From assembly GCF_009870125.1 (NCBI RefSeq), contig NC_046680.1, positions 17,937,501 to 18,001,500 of the forward strand: a stretch of 64,000 bases of DNA. Reading direction: 5' to 3'. Below, one piece after another: positions 38,920-51,555 of this stretch. Each line of letters starts with the position of its first letter. The first letter of the stretch is position 1. The notes beneath the pieces were generated by a model, which worked only from the letters and a program-made list of their open reading frames with translations, was not told the origin of the DNA and ran no database searches. This DNA is from Drosophila pseudoobscura (taxonomy: Eukaryota; Arthropoda; Insecta; Diptera; Drosophilidae). Both the position numbers and the translations under genes were made by a program.

Positions 38920-39030
38920 GGCGTCAAACAAGATTGACGGGCGAACGAACAGACAGACATGACTCAATCGACTCGAATATATTCCTTATGGGGCGGAAAC
39001 GTTTCCTTATTGGCGTTACACATTTTCCGC
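38920..39030. repeat. Dispersed repeat family S, copy 3 (right border), internally deleted
   Basis: Shares GACGGGCGAACGAACAGACAG with copy 2, then jumps from CAATCGACTCG to an AATATATTCCTTATGGGG block. The GGCTATTGATGCTGATC part is missing. It continues with GAAACGTTTCCTTATTGGCG and GCAAAAATCTTCC. Confidence 0.6.
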
Positions 39031-39424
39031 AAAAATCTTCCAACCATACTATGCACCAGAGCTTGCCAATATTTTAAATAATGCATCCCACATTAGCCAG
39101 TCGAATGAATTTCCAGAGAAACCGAAGAAACCTCCTACTAACCGTATAAGCATCATCTCTTTCTAAATTTTACTTTCCCTGCAATTGTTCTCTTGTTACA
39201 TACGGATTTTCAACGGTTTTTCAAGCATCGATGGCGTTGTCCTTCGCCACTCATCCCAGAAGAATCCCAGCAGTGACTCCCAGCACCAGTCTCGGCCACA
39301 TTGTCGTCTGCTCTTAAGGCTCCTTACAATTTTATAATTTTTTTTTTCTTCCAAAGAATTGAGTTGAGAAGTAGACTCCAGCAAAGCAATCGCTAAAGAC
39401 CTGAGGTACCACTGACGGCAGCAA

Positions 39425-39490
39425 GACGGTATATGTGGGCGCAGGTCTCTACGGCTCTGGCACATACTTCAACCACGAATGCTGGCCAAA
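39425..39490 (+). pseudogene. Possible SMYD/SET-domain protein relic
   Basis: The plus-strand frame reads SKTVYVGAGLYGSGTYFNHE followed by CWP and then a stop. The pattern GxGLYxxxxxFNHxCxP is typical of the SET domain of SMYD-type methyltransferases. The flanking sequence has stops and no further family match, so at most one exon fragment remains. The identification is a short pattern match only. Confidence 0.3.
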
Positions 39491-39614
39491 GTAGGCAGTT
39501 CCTCTCCGGACAGCATTGCCCCGCAGTGTGCCCTTAAGTACTATACTCCATTTTCCATCAACGTGTTTATTTTCAAAAGAAAATTTAAATTTTACGTTGC
39601 GTGGATGTGCATGT

Positions 39615-39895
39615 AAGTGTGACCTAGGGTTTATCGACAAGATGTACGGTCAGACTCTCAGAAAAATACCGAAAACTACGCCACAATTTGAAAATATACC
39701 AAGATATACGTATTCGTATTCATATTCCTCGATTTTTATTTTCGGTTAAACATTGCTAGCTAGCTAGGATCCTCAGCCCTGCCCACATAATTTTATCCGG
39801 TTATTGAATCAATTTTCTACTTGATTGGCTTGTTTTAAATACTCTTTTTTTACAGGATTGTGACTGAAATAAGGTTTTAGCGAAAAGGGTCAAAC
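39615..39895. repeat. Dispersed repeat family R, copy 5, with promoter-like elements
   Basis: Repeats the block order of copy 1: AGTGTGACC (9 of 11 Motif 1 positions), a DRE-like TTATCGA, an AAAAATACCGAA that fits Motif 6 fully, CATATTCCTCGATTTTTATT, TGCCCACATAATTTTAT, and the TTTCTACTTGATTGGCTTGTTTT tail. It faces the minus strand, like the Uba1 promoter. Confidence 0.65.
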
Positions 39896-42800
39896 AAATA
39901 AATTCTTCTTGACTTGTTCTTTTTTTTACCGTCTGGCAGCCCTGCATAGCAAGCAGTGCTGTAAATTGTATTTATTTGAATATTTAAATTAGGCGCCCAA
40001 ATAGAATGGGGAAAAGTAATGATATAAAACTACGGGCATAAGGAAGAAATCTAAGATTTGTCTTATCCTATGCAATGCTGTTGTTATATATGTATGTGGA
40101 TAAAATATATGAAATATTATCACATATTTTCAACAATAGCGAAAATATATTTTGTATGTATATTTTTCTGTTTATAACAAGACCTAATATATCAAAAACT
40201 GTTTTCTAATATAACCTAAGGTTGTTTTTGGTCCATATAAATAATTTAAAAATCATGAATATCATGATTAAGTTTCTAAAGTGATCTCCGTGATCTAATT
40301 CCAATTAAATTGTACTTCCAATTCGCAGATCAGTAGTCAAAGAGTTATAATTGATTCTAAATCATATTCCAAATCATTGTTTTTTCCAAAAATGATTAAA
40401 TATTTCCTTTCATCAATCTGTTTGGGAAGTTAATTGCCCATCCTTCGCCCCCAGTCGATCATGGCACGCGCCTTTCATCAATGGACAGGACAGTCCTCTA
40501 CTAAGTGACCCACAGTGAAGTTGTCCTGTTTTGTCCCTTTTTTCCTAGGTTTCCTGGGCCCAGAGTTCAATATCCTTAGAGTGCAGCTAATCTATTTTCG
40601 GCCTCGGGCTCTCTGTTCAACGGTAGTCGAGCATGAAAATGCGTAAATTTCCACGAAAAACAGTTCCGTTTTCCTCTGTGGGGGAGTCCCTTTTCAAGTG
40701 TTGAGTGCGTGCCATTAGAGGGGGTAGCACGAGCGGCAACAGCTGCAGGATCCGAGCATCGAGGATCAACGGAACAGTTGCGTAAAATGCATTTTAATTT
40801 ACAGCTACAGCTGCGCGAAATGCAACCATCCCCTACCCTTCCCCTTCCATCGCATCCCTGCCCGAAGTTCTGCTCTAATTTTAGTCAATGCGATCGGCGT
40901 GCAGTTCGCGATAGGATCTGGCCGAACTAGCCGCGGACTTTATCGCGTGTGCGGTGTGTCCTTGTGTCGCGTGGACAGGCCCGAAAAACATTACAAATTA
41001 GCATACTGATCCTGGTTGCGGGTGCTCCCGAAGCGGGGGTGTCCTGCGACCAGATGTCCTGTATCGCGTGCCCAACCCATCCCCATCCGATCCGACCCCT
41101 ACCCAGACCATCCCAGGCTTAATTAAGCCTCACATCACATCCCATATGGCCTCCTCGCATCCCTCGCATGCAAATTTTTACCCATTAATCAATTTTGGAA
41201 TGTAATTTGAATACTCAGGAATTCTGGTATTTCGATTCGGGGGAAAATGGCTGCCTGTCCGATAATATTATTTTCCGGGCTGTCATCACATGAGGGCAGG
41301 AACCCAAATGCATCCAGACTAAAACTATAAAAATATATTTAGTTGAAATGCTTTTGGAAATGGAAATATGGAATTTAAAATATTTATATAATAATATCTC
41401 TGGGAGGAAAAGCCACAGAAATACGGTGAAGATCAAAGGAAATATACATTATGTCACGATGATTGAAATAGACTTCCAAAAAAATACTCGTAGATGCACC
41501 TAAATGGAGATGTTTGGAAAGCCAGAGGGATGAAATATTCAAGTTATAGTCTAACGTGGTCCAGGGGTCTGTCTTTAACTGTTTCTATCCGCAAACCGAT
41601 TAATAATGGTACATATTTAGTGTATGGTATGGTATATGGATGGTATTATTCCTCACATAAGAGTGGGCCATTCGAATTGGAGTGGAAGATCTTATGTGTT
41701 TAAGAAGGCATTATAGAGCTATGATTCTTTATCCATTCATCACGAAGTTTCTTACTATCATCTGTTATTGTATTTTGCCTGAAAATAACTTTAGAATCCT
41801 ACATCTTTGATCTTCTATATCTTTACTTATGGACTTTACTTATGGAAATTTATGGACGTTCTTTACCACCTATTAGTCCCATAATTCTTAAAACCATCCC
41901 AAAGTAACCGCATTTACTGCTGCCTGTCCACCCATAGTACATATCTAAAGAGCTCTCCTAACCCACTGTCTCATATTGCGTTTATCAAAAAGAAAATCTA
42001 TCTTTTGATGCGATCAGCAACATCATTGTATTGCCTCTCAAATGACTTTAGCAGCGTTTGCCTTCTTCTTTTTTTTTCTTTTAATTGTCTGGGAAAATGC
42101 ATTTTATCGTCACCCGACAATCTTTAAGCAAGAGACCCGCAACGAAGTGGGACAAGGAGAGGACACAGCGTAAATTTTAACAGTCGAAACAATTACAGAA
42201 GTGTCTCCTCCATCTCCATCTCCGTCTCCATCTCCATCACAGGGAGAACTGCTGGCGGTAGTTCCTGTCACCCTCTCACCCTCTAAACGGAGAAATACGT
42301 TACAAATCCAACGCTTGGACGACTTGGCCTGGTCAAGTGTTTGTTTTTGTTGCTACCGTCTTTCCCCTGTTGCTGGCCTAAATTTGCGCCGCTTTATGCT
42401 CACTGAGTAACGTGTGAATCAAGGAGGGGAGCGCACCTCCAGAAGAGGAAGTGTCCGCCGTCTCCGGCCTGGGTGCAATTTTGATTTTGGCCCCGCAGCG
42501 CTGGCATTGTTACGAGCCGGCCACAGGTGAGTGCGTTCTGATGCCTGGATGAGGGCTAGGTAACTGCTAATTGGTAGCAGAGTCCATGGGGGAACTGCAG
42601 GTTAAATTGAGGTCCACTTGGGAAGGAGTTTTCCCTTACATTTAAAAGGAACTCTTAGGCCACTTTGCTCGAGAAAGGAAGTAAGTCTAGTCTTAATTTT
42701 GCCTGAAGTTTCTAAATGCAGTTGAAGGGGGTCTCCAGCTTGGAAGGCGCCTACCTTTGCATCTAAAATTTAGTCTCATATCTCTTTCGAAGACAAAAAC

Positions 42801-44714
42801 GTAGACCAACTTTCTTTACGATGTCAAAAATCCCACCGAATGCAATCAAAATATTTACGGATGCACTCGAGTGTGAGCGATGGACAGAGGAGAGACGGAG
42901 AGAGATATGCACAGTAAGCATTATATCTTCCATTTCCAAATGGAAAGTCCTCTCGAGGTGTGAAAGGACAATGCGGCGCTCCTAGAGAGCTGTCAAAGAA
43001 ATGCAAATGCTGAAGCATGTACCTGGGTCTGGGCCTGGTCCTTCTAAGAGAAGGGGTTGACACTGGCGGGGCCAAGACAATGCAGGGCACGACAAAATAT
43101 TTTCAACAATTTCGAGTGTCTTTTGCAGGACCCCGACCCAGGCAGCCAAGATCTTAGATTTATGTATGTAAATGCGAGTCCACCACTCAGACGAGGGCTG
43201 AAAGTCGAAATTAAGTTGTAATCTTTGTAATTTTGTCACTCACTTCCCCTCGGGTCCTGCGAAAGGGGTTGACAAGGGGCAGCTGCTCACTCCCCAGACC
43301 ATCCAATCCTCCTCATACTCATACTCCTATCGTATATGTAGGTCCTTCGTCCTCCCTGTATTTTCCGCATAAAGCGACACATTTGTTTTGTAAATATTGC
43401 GTTTGTAATTAATGCGCGAATATCGAGAGAACAGATTCCATTCCTCGTATTCCCTTCTGTCTTTCGGAAAATTTGCATATGATTCTGACGATCGCCAGGA
43501 CAGGAGGAGTCATTTTTCAATCGGGAGTCATTTTTCATTATACCCGAAAGGGGGTTTTGCTATTCAAATTTTATTCAACATAGATTAATGGGTTCAGCAA
43601 TTTTGTTTGGGAAAAAGTTGATAATTTATATACCTAGCAAAAAAAAAAGAAGCAAAGAGAGAGAGATATATTGTGCTTTAGGGAAAGTAATAATAAATAC
43701 AAATACTAAGATATGTTGCGTTCTAATATTAGTTCTTATCACAAATAAATTTATTTACTTTTTCCAAGTATCTGAAACAACCATAAATCATGTGATTTAT
43801 GCATCTAGTTTTTTATGCGAAGAAAATTCTCTCACTCCCTCCACAGATTCCCTGAGACCTTCGATCATTTGATCAAGCCATCAAGTAATAAACGGATTTT
43901 CACCAGTTCCCATTGAGCAATAAATCAACTGAAACTTTTCAGCACTGCATTTGGCACATGCAAAATCATTTTGCAGAAATTTGTAAACATTTTATTACAA
44001 CTCCAAGGCCCACCCTTCAGCACAGGACAGGGCCTCATCGAACCCTACTTAAGATGCGCTGAACTGCAGCAGACAGAAGACAATGGGAATTCGCAAAATG
44101 CAGGACCCAGGACACAGGAGTGTAGATGTTAACCCTTCTGTGGCATCACCAACCCCGACACAAGGATCGCATGAGACGGAGATCCCTGGCTCCGTGCTTT
44201 GCATATGTAATGGCTCTGTCTCCAGAGTTCCGTTGCGTGTTATTGCCCATGCCTAATCCCGGCTAATGGGCTTGCTGTGGCCGGGATTTGAATAATGCTC
44301 AGTTAACGCTTTAATGTGCTTAGCTCCCGGCGGGTCCCGGTCCGGGTCCGGTCCCAAAAGGAGCAACTAAACGTGTGTTAAACACTTCCTGTCTGGGACG
44401 AACCTCTGACTCCGATGCTCACTTTGTGTGCCGCTGCCCCATTCTCTGTTCCCGCTGCAGTTCCGATTTCCCTTCATTTTGGGTTCCATCTTTTTGGCAA
44501 CATTTTTATTGAGCGCTGCGCGCAACGAATCCATCAATTTTATTGCCAACGCGGAATATTTTTATTTCAGATCAGCGCCAGGCATTGACGACACTTCCTG
44601 AAACAAAAGGAGAGATTCCCGGAAAATACGAAAAAATCAAGAAGGAATCGTTACAACTGTCGTAAAGTTTCCGCTGCTGGCAGAGCGACTTTAAGCTGCT
44701 TATGCAATGTGCCC

Positions 44715-44746
<32 letters not shown>

Positions 44747-47700
44747 CAGGAAAAAACTCTTTTGTAGAATGTATTATGTGATGGGCATACAAAGCATTTT
44801 GTGGTTTATCCTTTCAGTAATAAAAGTATCCGATTACGGAATGCACTCCGCTGAAACAGTGGGAACCTCGTCCCGTGTCCCGTCCTGTCAGCGCATAGAT
44901 CAAATGCATAACAGCAGGAGCAGGAACAGGAGCAGGCACAGCTGTGCCAAGTCTCAGTCGCAGTCCCGGGGTCCCTCACTCCTTTTAATTAAAGTTTTAA
45001 GCCTTTTAAATGTTGCAGACGGGATAAAACAAGGCGACAAGGGCAAGTTAACTGTCAGTCAAAGCGTTGACATGATATCCCGCCGCAGCCGAGTAAGCCG
45101 ACACGACTGCCGCTCTGGGCCTGCAATACTGTGAGACGACTCTCAGATGAAACTGTAACTGAAACTAAGTCGAGCAGGAACGAACCGAGCTTCGACAGCA
45201 GCTGGTCGGTCCCCTGGGACACAATATTAAGTAAGTTTCTGTTGAGGCTCATCATTATAATGAAGGTGAGGAAAGTTGTGTGGAGTGGGAATCATACTCT
45301 AAGAGATGAGCAGCCTCATGGGTAGTCATTAAAGACACAAAACTAGGAGGATACATCTAGCTTCCAGGTGGAATTGCTACTGCAACAACAAAATAACCTA
45401 ATTTCCAGCCAAAACGTTATTTCTTCAACGACCTTATGCAATCGCAGAAATAATATCATTGAAATGACACTCGGATGAGGAAAGTTATTGACCCGTGCTA
45501 GGGCGGGGGGCACTCGAGTGTGTATCGGTTTGGAAAATCCTCGAGTCACATCCTCCGTAAGGAACCCGCTTCTCAAGTGGTTCCCGTTTTAGACAAACCC
45601 TTGCCACGGCTGCACATCCAACTGTCGGGGATTACAAGGGGATGAGGATGAGTCGTCGTCGTCGTCGTCAGAGAGAGAGAGTCAGTCCATCAACTATGGA
45701 GTTACATGAGCTGTGTCTGCTGGCCAGCTGTGTTGTGTGACTTATTCAAATTGATTTAAAGGGCTTCCTTGGCCCCTTTTGTCTTTGTGTGCCTCTCCAA
45801 TCACTCATAATGATTATGGTGCCATTGTCTCAAACTCCAGTCCGTTCTGCTCATCCCAAATGATTCAATTAACAGAACAGCTGAAGCTGAAGTTGAAGCT
45901 CAGAGGTGGAAGCCGAGGCTGCAACAGAAGCTGGCTGACCAGTGGCTGTTATTTATGTGTCATGTGGGAAAAACAAAAGGGTTCGGGCACCTCACGTCAG
46001 AGAATCGGGGAAAAAAGAGCTCCCTTGCGCGATCTGGCATTGAGAACTTTTCCCGATTGCAGGCCCTTTTGTTTTCATAACTTTCGCTGTGGATATTTAT
46101 GGGAAACCAGAGAGAAAACTCCACGTTCGATGGTCAGCCTGAAGGGGTTGTCCTTGCAGGAGGGAAAAATCTGCCCAGCATCAGGTAGAAATCAGCTTGG
46201 ACGTTGTATCGAGGCTTTGACCAGGCAAAACTTTATTACAAATCTGTTCCCTTATCCGCTTAGATGCTGTTTGTCGAGCAGGAAACTCGGAGATTTTCTT
46301 TACTTAAAATGAAAATTAATTTTGTGGCTTCCCTGTGATTTTCTTGATTTAAAAATAAATGAAATTAAAATTTATTCGATGCCACAATTTTAAGGAAATG
46401 TTCTCGGCCAAAGCAAATTGAAACCTGATTCTGATTCTGCTGTCAGCAGAGAAATATCGAGATATTCTTTTACTAAACAAAAATGTGCTGCCAGGATTTG
46501 TCTTGTCATGGAATAGAGATTTTCTTTACTTAAATACTGAAGCAAATTGAAAGTTTCCTCAGCAAAAATTTAATGAAGTTCGAAGTGGTTCAATAGACCA
46601 AATCAAATGAATATCAAAGAAAATTTTAGGATATGCTTAAACGAAGCTTGTTGTCTTAGGCTTTGTATGGTACTGTTTGCAGCATTAATACCTTTTTGAG
46701 TTTACATTCGTATTGTGCACTCTAATGAAACGCCTTACAAGCAGTGCTTCCCATAACAAATTGACTTTTGTCTTTGCCGAAAATCCCCTCGAAATGGCAT
46801 TAGAATCCTATTAACTAGACGCCGCAAATTCAGATACTTTTGGCCAGCTATTGAAACTGCAAATTAAGCATGGCACATTCAGTTGAGCAAATCAATTAGT
46901 CACAATGGCCCACGGACACAGGACAATACAATGGAAAGAGGATAGAGGACAGAGGACAACGAGTACCGGACACAGGGCTAGGGACAGAGCCGTCCCTTAG
47001 TCGCGACATTTCTCATTGCTGACTGGGGAATTCCTTGGCTCATTTCTCTTACACATGTACATTCTCGCTGGCATTCCATTCCATGCCATGCCATGCAATG
47101 CTACTGCTCTGATGTTGTTCCCTGGACATAAGGGCGTTAATTATCGAGCAGAGCAGACCCTTAATGAATGCACCCGGAGCGAAGCGTCATTTAAATTTGC
47201 TTAGTGAGATTGCGTGTGTTTTTTTGGTTTTGTTGTTGCTTGTTTGGTTCTTGGTTTTTGGTGTAGTGCCCCCTGGCTAAACGCTTAGTTAGAAGATGTT
47301 CCCCTTCCCTCTGCTTCGCTGTCGCTCCCATTTTACTTTTGCTTCCGCTTCCTGTTTTAGCATTGTCATATCCTTCCAGCAATTAGTGGAGCAACGATAG
47401 ACGCACAGACAGGAAGTGGTAGCCAGAGCCAGAGCCCTGCCAGACAACAATCAGCAGACATCTCCCATATTTCTTGGACTTACATGAGTCTTGGATTTAA
47501 TTCGACATTCGGCTTGTGGCTGTGACTCAAATGAAGCAATTTTGTATGGCCATAAAGTGCGATTTCGGTATGCCGTGCCCATCGTGAGAGTATCCGATGA
47601 TTTTATATCACTTCGAGCAGCTGGCCACCGAATCCCATTATAAAATCGTTTATGGACCCTGACAATTGATTGATATATGGAAGGGAGGGGTGGTGGCTAA

Positions 47701-50700
47701 AAATTTGGCAAGATTTCCCCTCATATACGTCTCAATTTATGGGGCAGGAGCGGGGCTTGCATCTGCGCAGGCGCAACATGAAAAACCTCTATGCTCAGTC
47801 CCTCGGATCTGTCCCTCTCTCTCTGCTCTTTCCAGGATTACCATATGTCTAAAAAGGGTTTATCCTTCCACCAAAAGAATAGTATCATATTACACGAATT
47901 CCAATTAAACCGCTTTACCTAATTGCAAAACAGAATTACAAAAGATATTTTAGGAAATCGCCTGCCTAAAAGACACAAACATAAAATTCATGATTGATGC
48001 GCTGACAGCACAGACAAAAAAAAAAGAGGAAAAACTCTGGAAAAAATACCCAGAAAAACTTTGGACCTTTGTCAATGAAAGTTTTTTGAGGCAACCACTT
48101 TGGGGGTTAATGGGAAAACTCGGCCGCAGCTGCCGAGGAAAACTCTTTGCTGCTGCTGCTGCTGCTGATACTGCCTCTGCTCCTCATATGCAAATCAGAG
48201 TAACCGTCAAGCTGCCAGAGCCAGTTCATCATCCTGATGTTCAGCCTTTTGCAATTTGAGTAACCGAGTGACATAATTCCCGACAGCGTGACCAAATTTG
48301 ATTGATCTGCGCCTCTCCCGGCGATCGGCGAAAGTAGCATCAGATGCGACAGCCATGGCGAATGCCAAAACTGGTACAAGTTCTCGCTTTCTCTTTGTAA
48401 AGTATCTGCAGCGCCCTGCAGAAGTGTCAGAATTATTTGGGATTGATCACTCGAGTCCTTAACATGATGTAGAGCGTTGCTTTTTGCATAATTTCGTTTG
48501 GGTTTACAAGAGTCTTACAAGGGGATTTATGGGAAAGTGGCAAAGTTATGGGAAAGTTGGGATCATGAGAGGTATCGCATCGTTTTTTCCTGCAAAAGAG
48601 TAAGGGGGTAGAAGGCACCTTTATAAGAAAAATATTACAGATAAATAGTAACAGATGATGAGTATGTGCAGTTGTAATAAAATATAAATATTAGTAAGTA
48701 TTCGAATAGAAATCTATTGAATCGAAAGATCCATTGCCAGATTTCATAGGCAAATAGGGCTATAAGCCTCACAATTAACGAAGGACCTCTTCACCTTCTC
48801 CTCCGCCTGCTTTCTCCTGGCTCGACCGCACAATCGACCAGCACATTGACCCACAACAACAGATCAGATCTAAGAGGATTATGCAAGCATTTGCGGACAA
48901 ATGTCATTAGTCAATGGACCCATATTTGAACTCTGACCAGACACAGAACTAAAGGCAGAGAGAGAGAGCGAGCAGCGTTAAGTGGACAAAATGCCAGCAG
49001 AAAATGCGGAAAAATCATGGCAATTTCTCAAGGAAAACCGCAAGTTGAGACAACCCCTAGAGATCGGGGAAAGGCGGCTCGGCAGGGCAGTAGCGAAAGG
49101 TATGAAAGAAAGAAAGCCGATGCCTGGCCCAGAACCCAAGCCCCTGCGAGGATTCTTGCGCTCCGCAGGGCAGGGACTACCTACGAGGGAAGGAATTCGC
49201 CAGTCGCTTACCCAAAAATGGCATAAACAATCTCATTGTACGCACTCGAACCAAATGATGTGTGAGATATCAATTGTCAAATCGACAATGGAAATTGACA
49301 GATCGGTATCTGTATATGTATCTGTAACATTCTGTTCCTAAAGACGGCACCGTAATAAAATTAGAAGTTTATTGATTTGTCTTGACACTTCTGTCTTGGC
49401 GGAGGAACGGAAACGAAATACGAAAATGAAAAACTCTGGGACGGGACACTCTGGCACTCTGGGACAGATTGATGTCTGATGCTTTCGCATTATCGATGGG
49501 AGTGGCCGTGGCTGCTCCTTTCCTTTCCTATCCCATACCCTTACCCCTTGCTGTTCCCACTCCCTACCTTTGCTACTCCTGATGTTCTATAAAAATTATA
49601 TGCAATTACATACAAAGAATTCCCGTCGTTCTTGTCCATAAAGTGTACTATTTTATGAGCCCAGTAAATATTTTGATGGCCAAATATCGCTAAAACGAAA
49701 TTCATTTCCAAAATTTTCGCTGACATTGGGAACATTTGTGATGATGCCTCTGCTTCCGCTTCTGCTTCTGATGACAAATGAATCGAGACTTTCTGCTGGT
49801 CCAAGACCATCTTTGACCACGCCCTAATGCTGTCGCTTTCCATCTCAAAGTCATCATTACTGAGATGAGTTGCATTTCCTCGCTAGCCCCGCTGCCTTTG
49901 AAGCTCTTCCATGTTTGTACTAATTATTATTAATGCATTTTCAAAACCAAAAAGAAAATGAAAATTGAAATTCGAAAAGGGAAAGGGGAAGCGGAAAACG
50001 CTCAATGAATTGTCTGTTTGTGGGCCAGCCTCCAATGCGGGACAGTAGGTTATGGGAACAAACAGTCCAAGTATTGAGAATGAAATCAAATGATGCACAA
50101 CGTAGAAATAAACATTCGTTGAAAAATGTTTGATATCCTATCTTAAAAAAGGTCTTTGTTCCTTTTTGATTTTCATAATTCGTTAACCTTTTTGTAACTT
50201 TCGCGAACTCCTTCTGTGGATCCCGATCCAAAGCAATCTAATTAGCTCTTGCCCTGACAATGCCCTGAGCCAGCTTCGAGAACATCAGCATATATGCACA
50301 TTGTCAAGTCAAGCTCTCGAGGAAATCCGTTTAATTTCCCCAGCTCCAGTGGCAGTTTTCGTTGCGCCCACATCCAGCAGCTCCTTGAGATGACTCGGAA
50401 GGACTCTGAGGACTTTGTGTGCGCGTGAAAGTGAAATCGAGTCAATTGCGGGCGTGTTTTTGTTAGTCTTGCGGTTACTCCTGCCACTACCACTGCCACT
50501 GCCACAGCTCCTTGTCCTGTGCCGCCTGCATCACAATTGGTTCAGGTACAAAGTCAAAGATTGCCAAAAGGTGTTGAGAGCTGAGCTGAGCTGTGGCAGG
50601 GGCGGGGCAGAGCATATCTGAAGCATTGTCTGCCTGTCCTTGTGCCTGTTTTTGTATGCACAGGTGTCATCCTTCGACACACACCCGCACCGGGAAACCC

Positions 50701-51540
50701 ACACTGAGAGTATAAATTTATCCCGAGCCTCACCGGTGTCGGCACTCGAGAGCAGAGCACGCGCATGCCACCAGAGCCACCAGAGCCACCGGAGGGCAAG
50801 TCAGCACTGGAAATCTCTTTTGTTCGGCGCCTAATGAAAGCAAAACGTTCTGAAATATGAATTGAATCTTCTCGAGTGCATTTAATATACATTACGCCCC
50901 CTCCCCCCTATCTCAGCCGCTGTCAAGGCCTTTGTGCGGCACCCTCTTCCCTCCACCTTGCCAATATCCTGACGCTCCTTGCCGACAAAGTTGCCAGTAG
51001 TTTGCCTTCATTCCGCCATCCTGTTTCATCTTCCGCTTCCGCTGTTTGCCAAAAAAAATGAGTCTGTGAGGGCGTGAGTCATATAATATCCGCTGAAACG
51101 TTTAAGAGAGATTAACAAGTGATGACTGATACCCAGACTCTGGCACACGGAGATACCGAGAGCTCTGCCTTATCCCCGGACTTGTGTGCTTTCTATTAAA
51201 TTAAAAGTGGGAAAATCAAATGGAAGTGCAAAATGGTAGCACTCTGCTGCTTTATGGGGAGACGAGTCTAGATGCGCGGCTTTAAGTGAGTCGAGTCGAG
51301 TCCCTTTTTTTTGGAGGATGACTAATAAGCATATGTATAGGATTCTTTGAGGTTGTATGCGATCTATATTTTCCGCTCGTACATCGAAACATAGTAGCCT
51401 GTAGTTTTTATTTTGTATTGGCATTAGCCTCAAATTGGCATTACCCTGTTATCCCTCTGTCTAGAAGGTCTACAATAATTCTCAGTAATTTTTGTTATAT
51501 GTATTTTTAAATTTTTGCTTTAAATCGAAACGAAATCCAA
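39896..51540. other. Intergenic region without a supported gene (11.6 kb)
   Basis: AT-rich at first, then mixed. It includes a GC-richer stretch at about 40,700-41,110, a (GA)n run at 44,716-44,746, a (GTC)n run near 45,657 and many short low-complexity tracts. The largest open frame (45,779-46,312, plus, 177 codons) has no recognisable family. It may hold long-range control elements for dacapo, which I infer only from position. Confidence 0.55.
44716..44746. repeat. (GA)n microsatellite
   Basis: About 15 GA units, uninterrupted. Confidence 0.9.
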
Positions 51541-51555
51541 GCAAAGTCAAACAAA

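Larger units (their letters stand above)
37408..38990. repeat. Tandem duplication, unit B (contains the second DUF1091 gene)
   Basis: By eye it matches unit A closely in the 3' flank (37,408-37,790) and in the promoter and upstream flank (38,460-38,980). Differences concentrate between about 37,830 and 38,290, over exons 2-4. It ends in repeat S copy 3. Confidence 0.85.

Noticed and set aside
45779-46312. 177-codon plus-strand open frame
   Set aside because: No recognisable domain and no promoter or splice context; taken as a chance frame.
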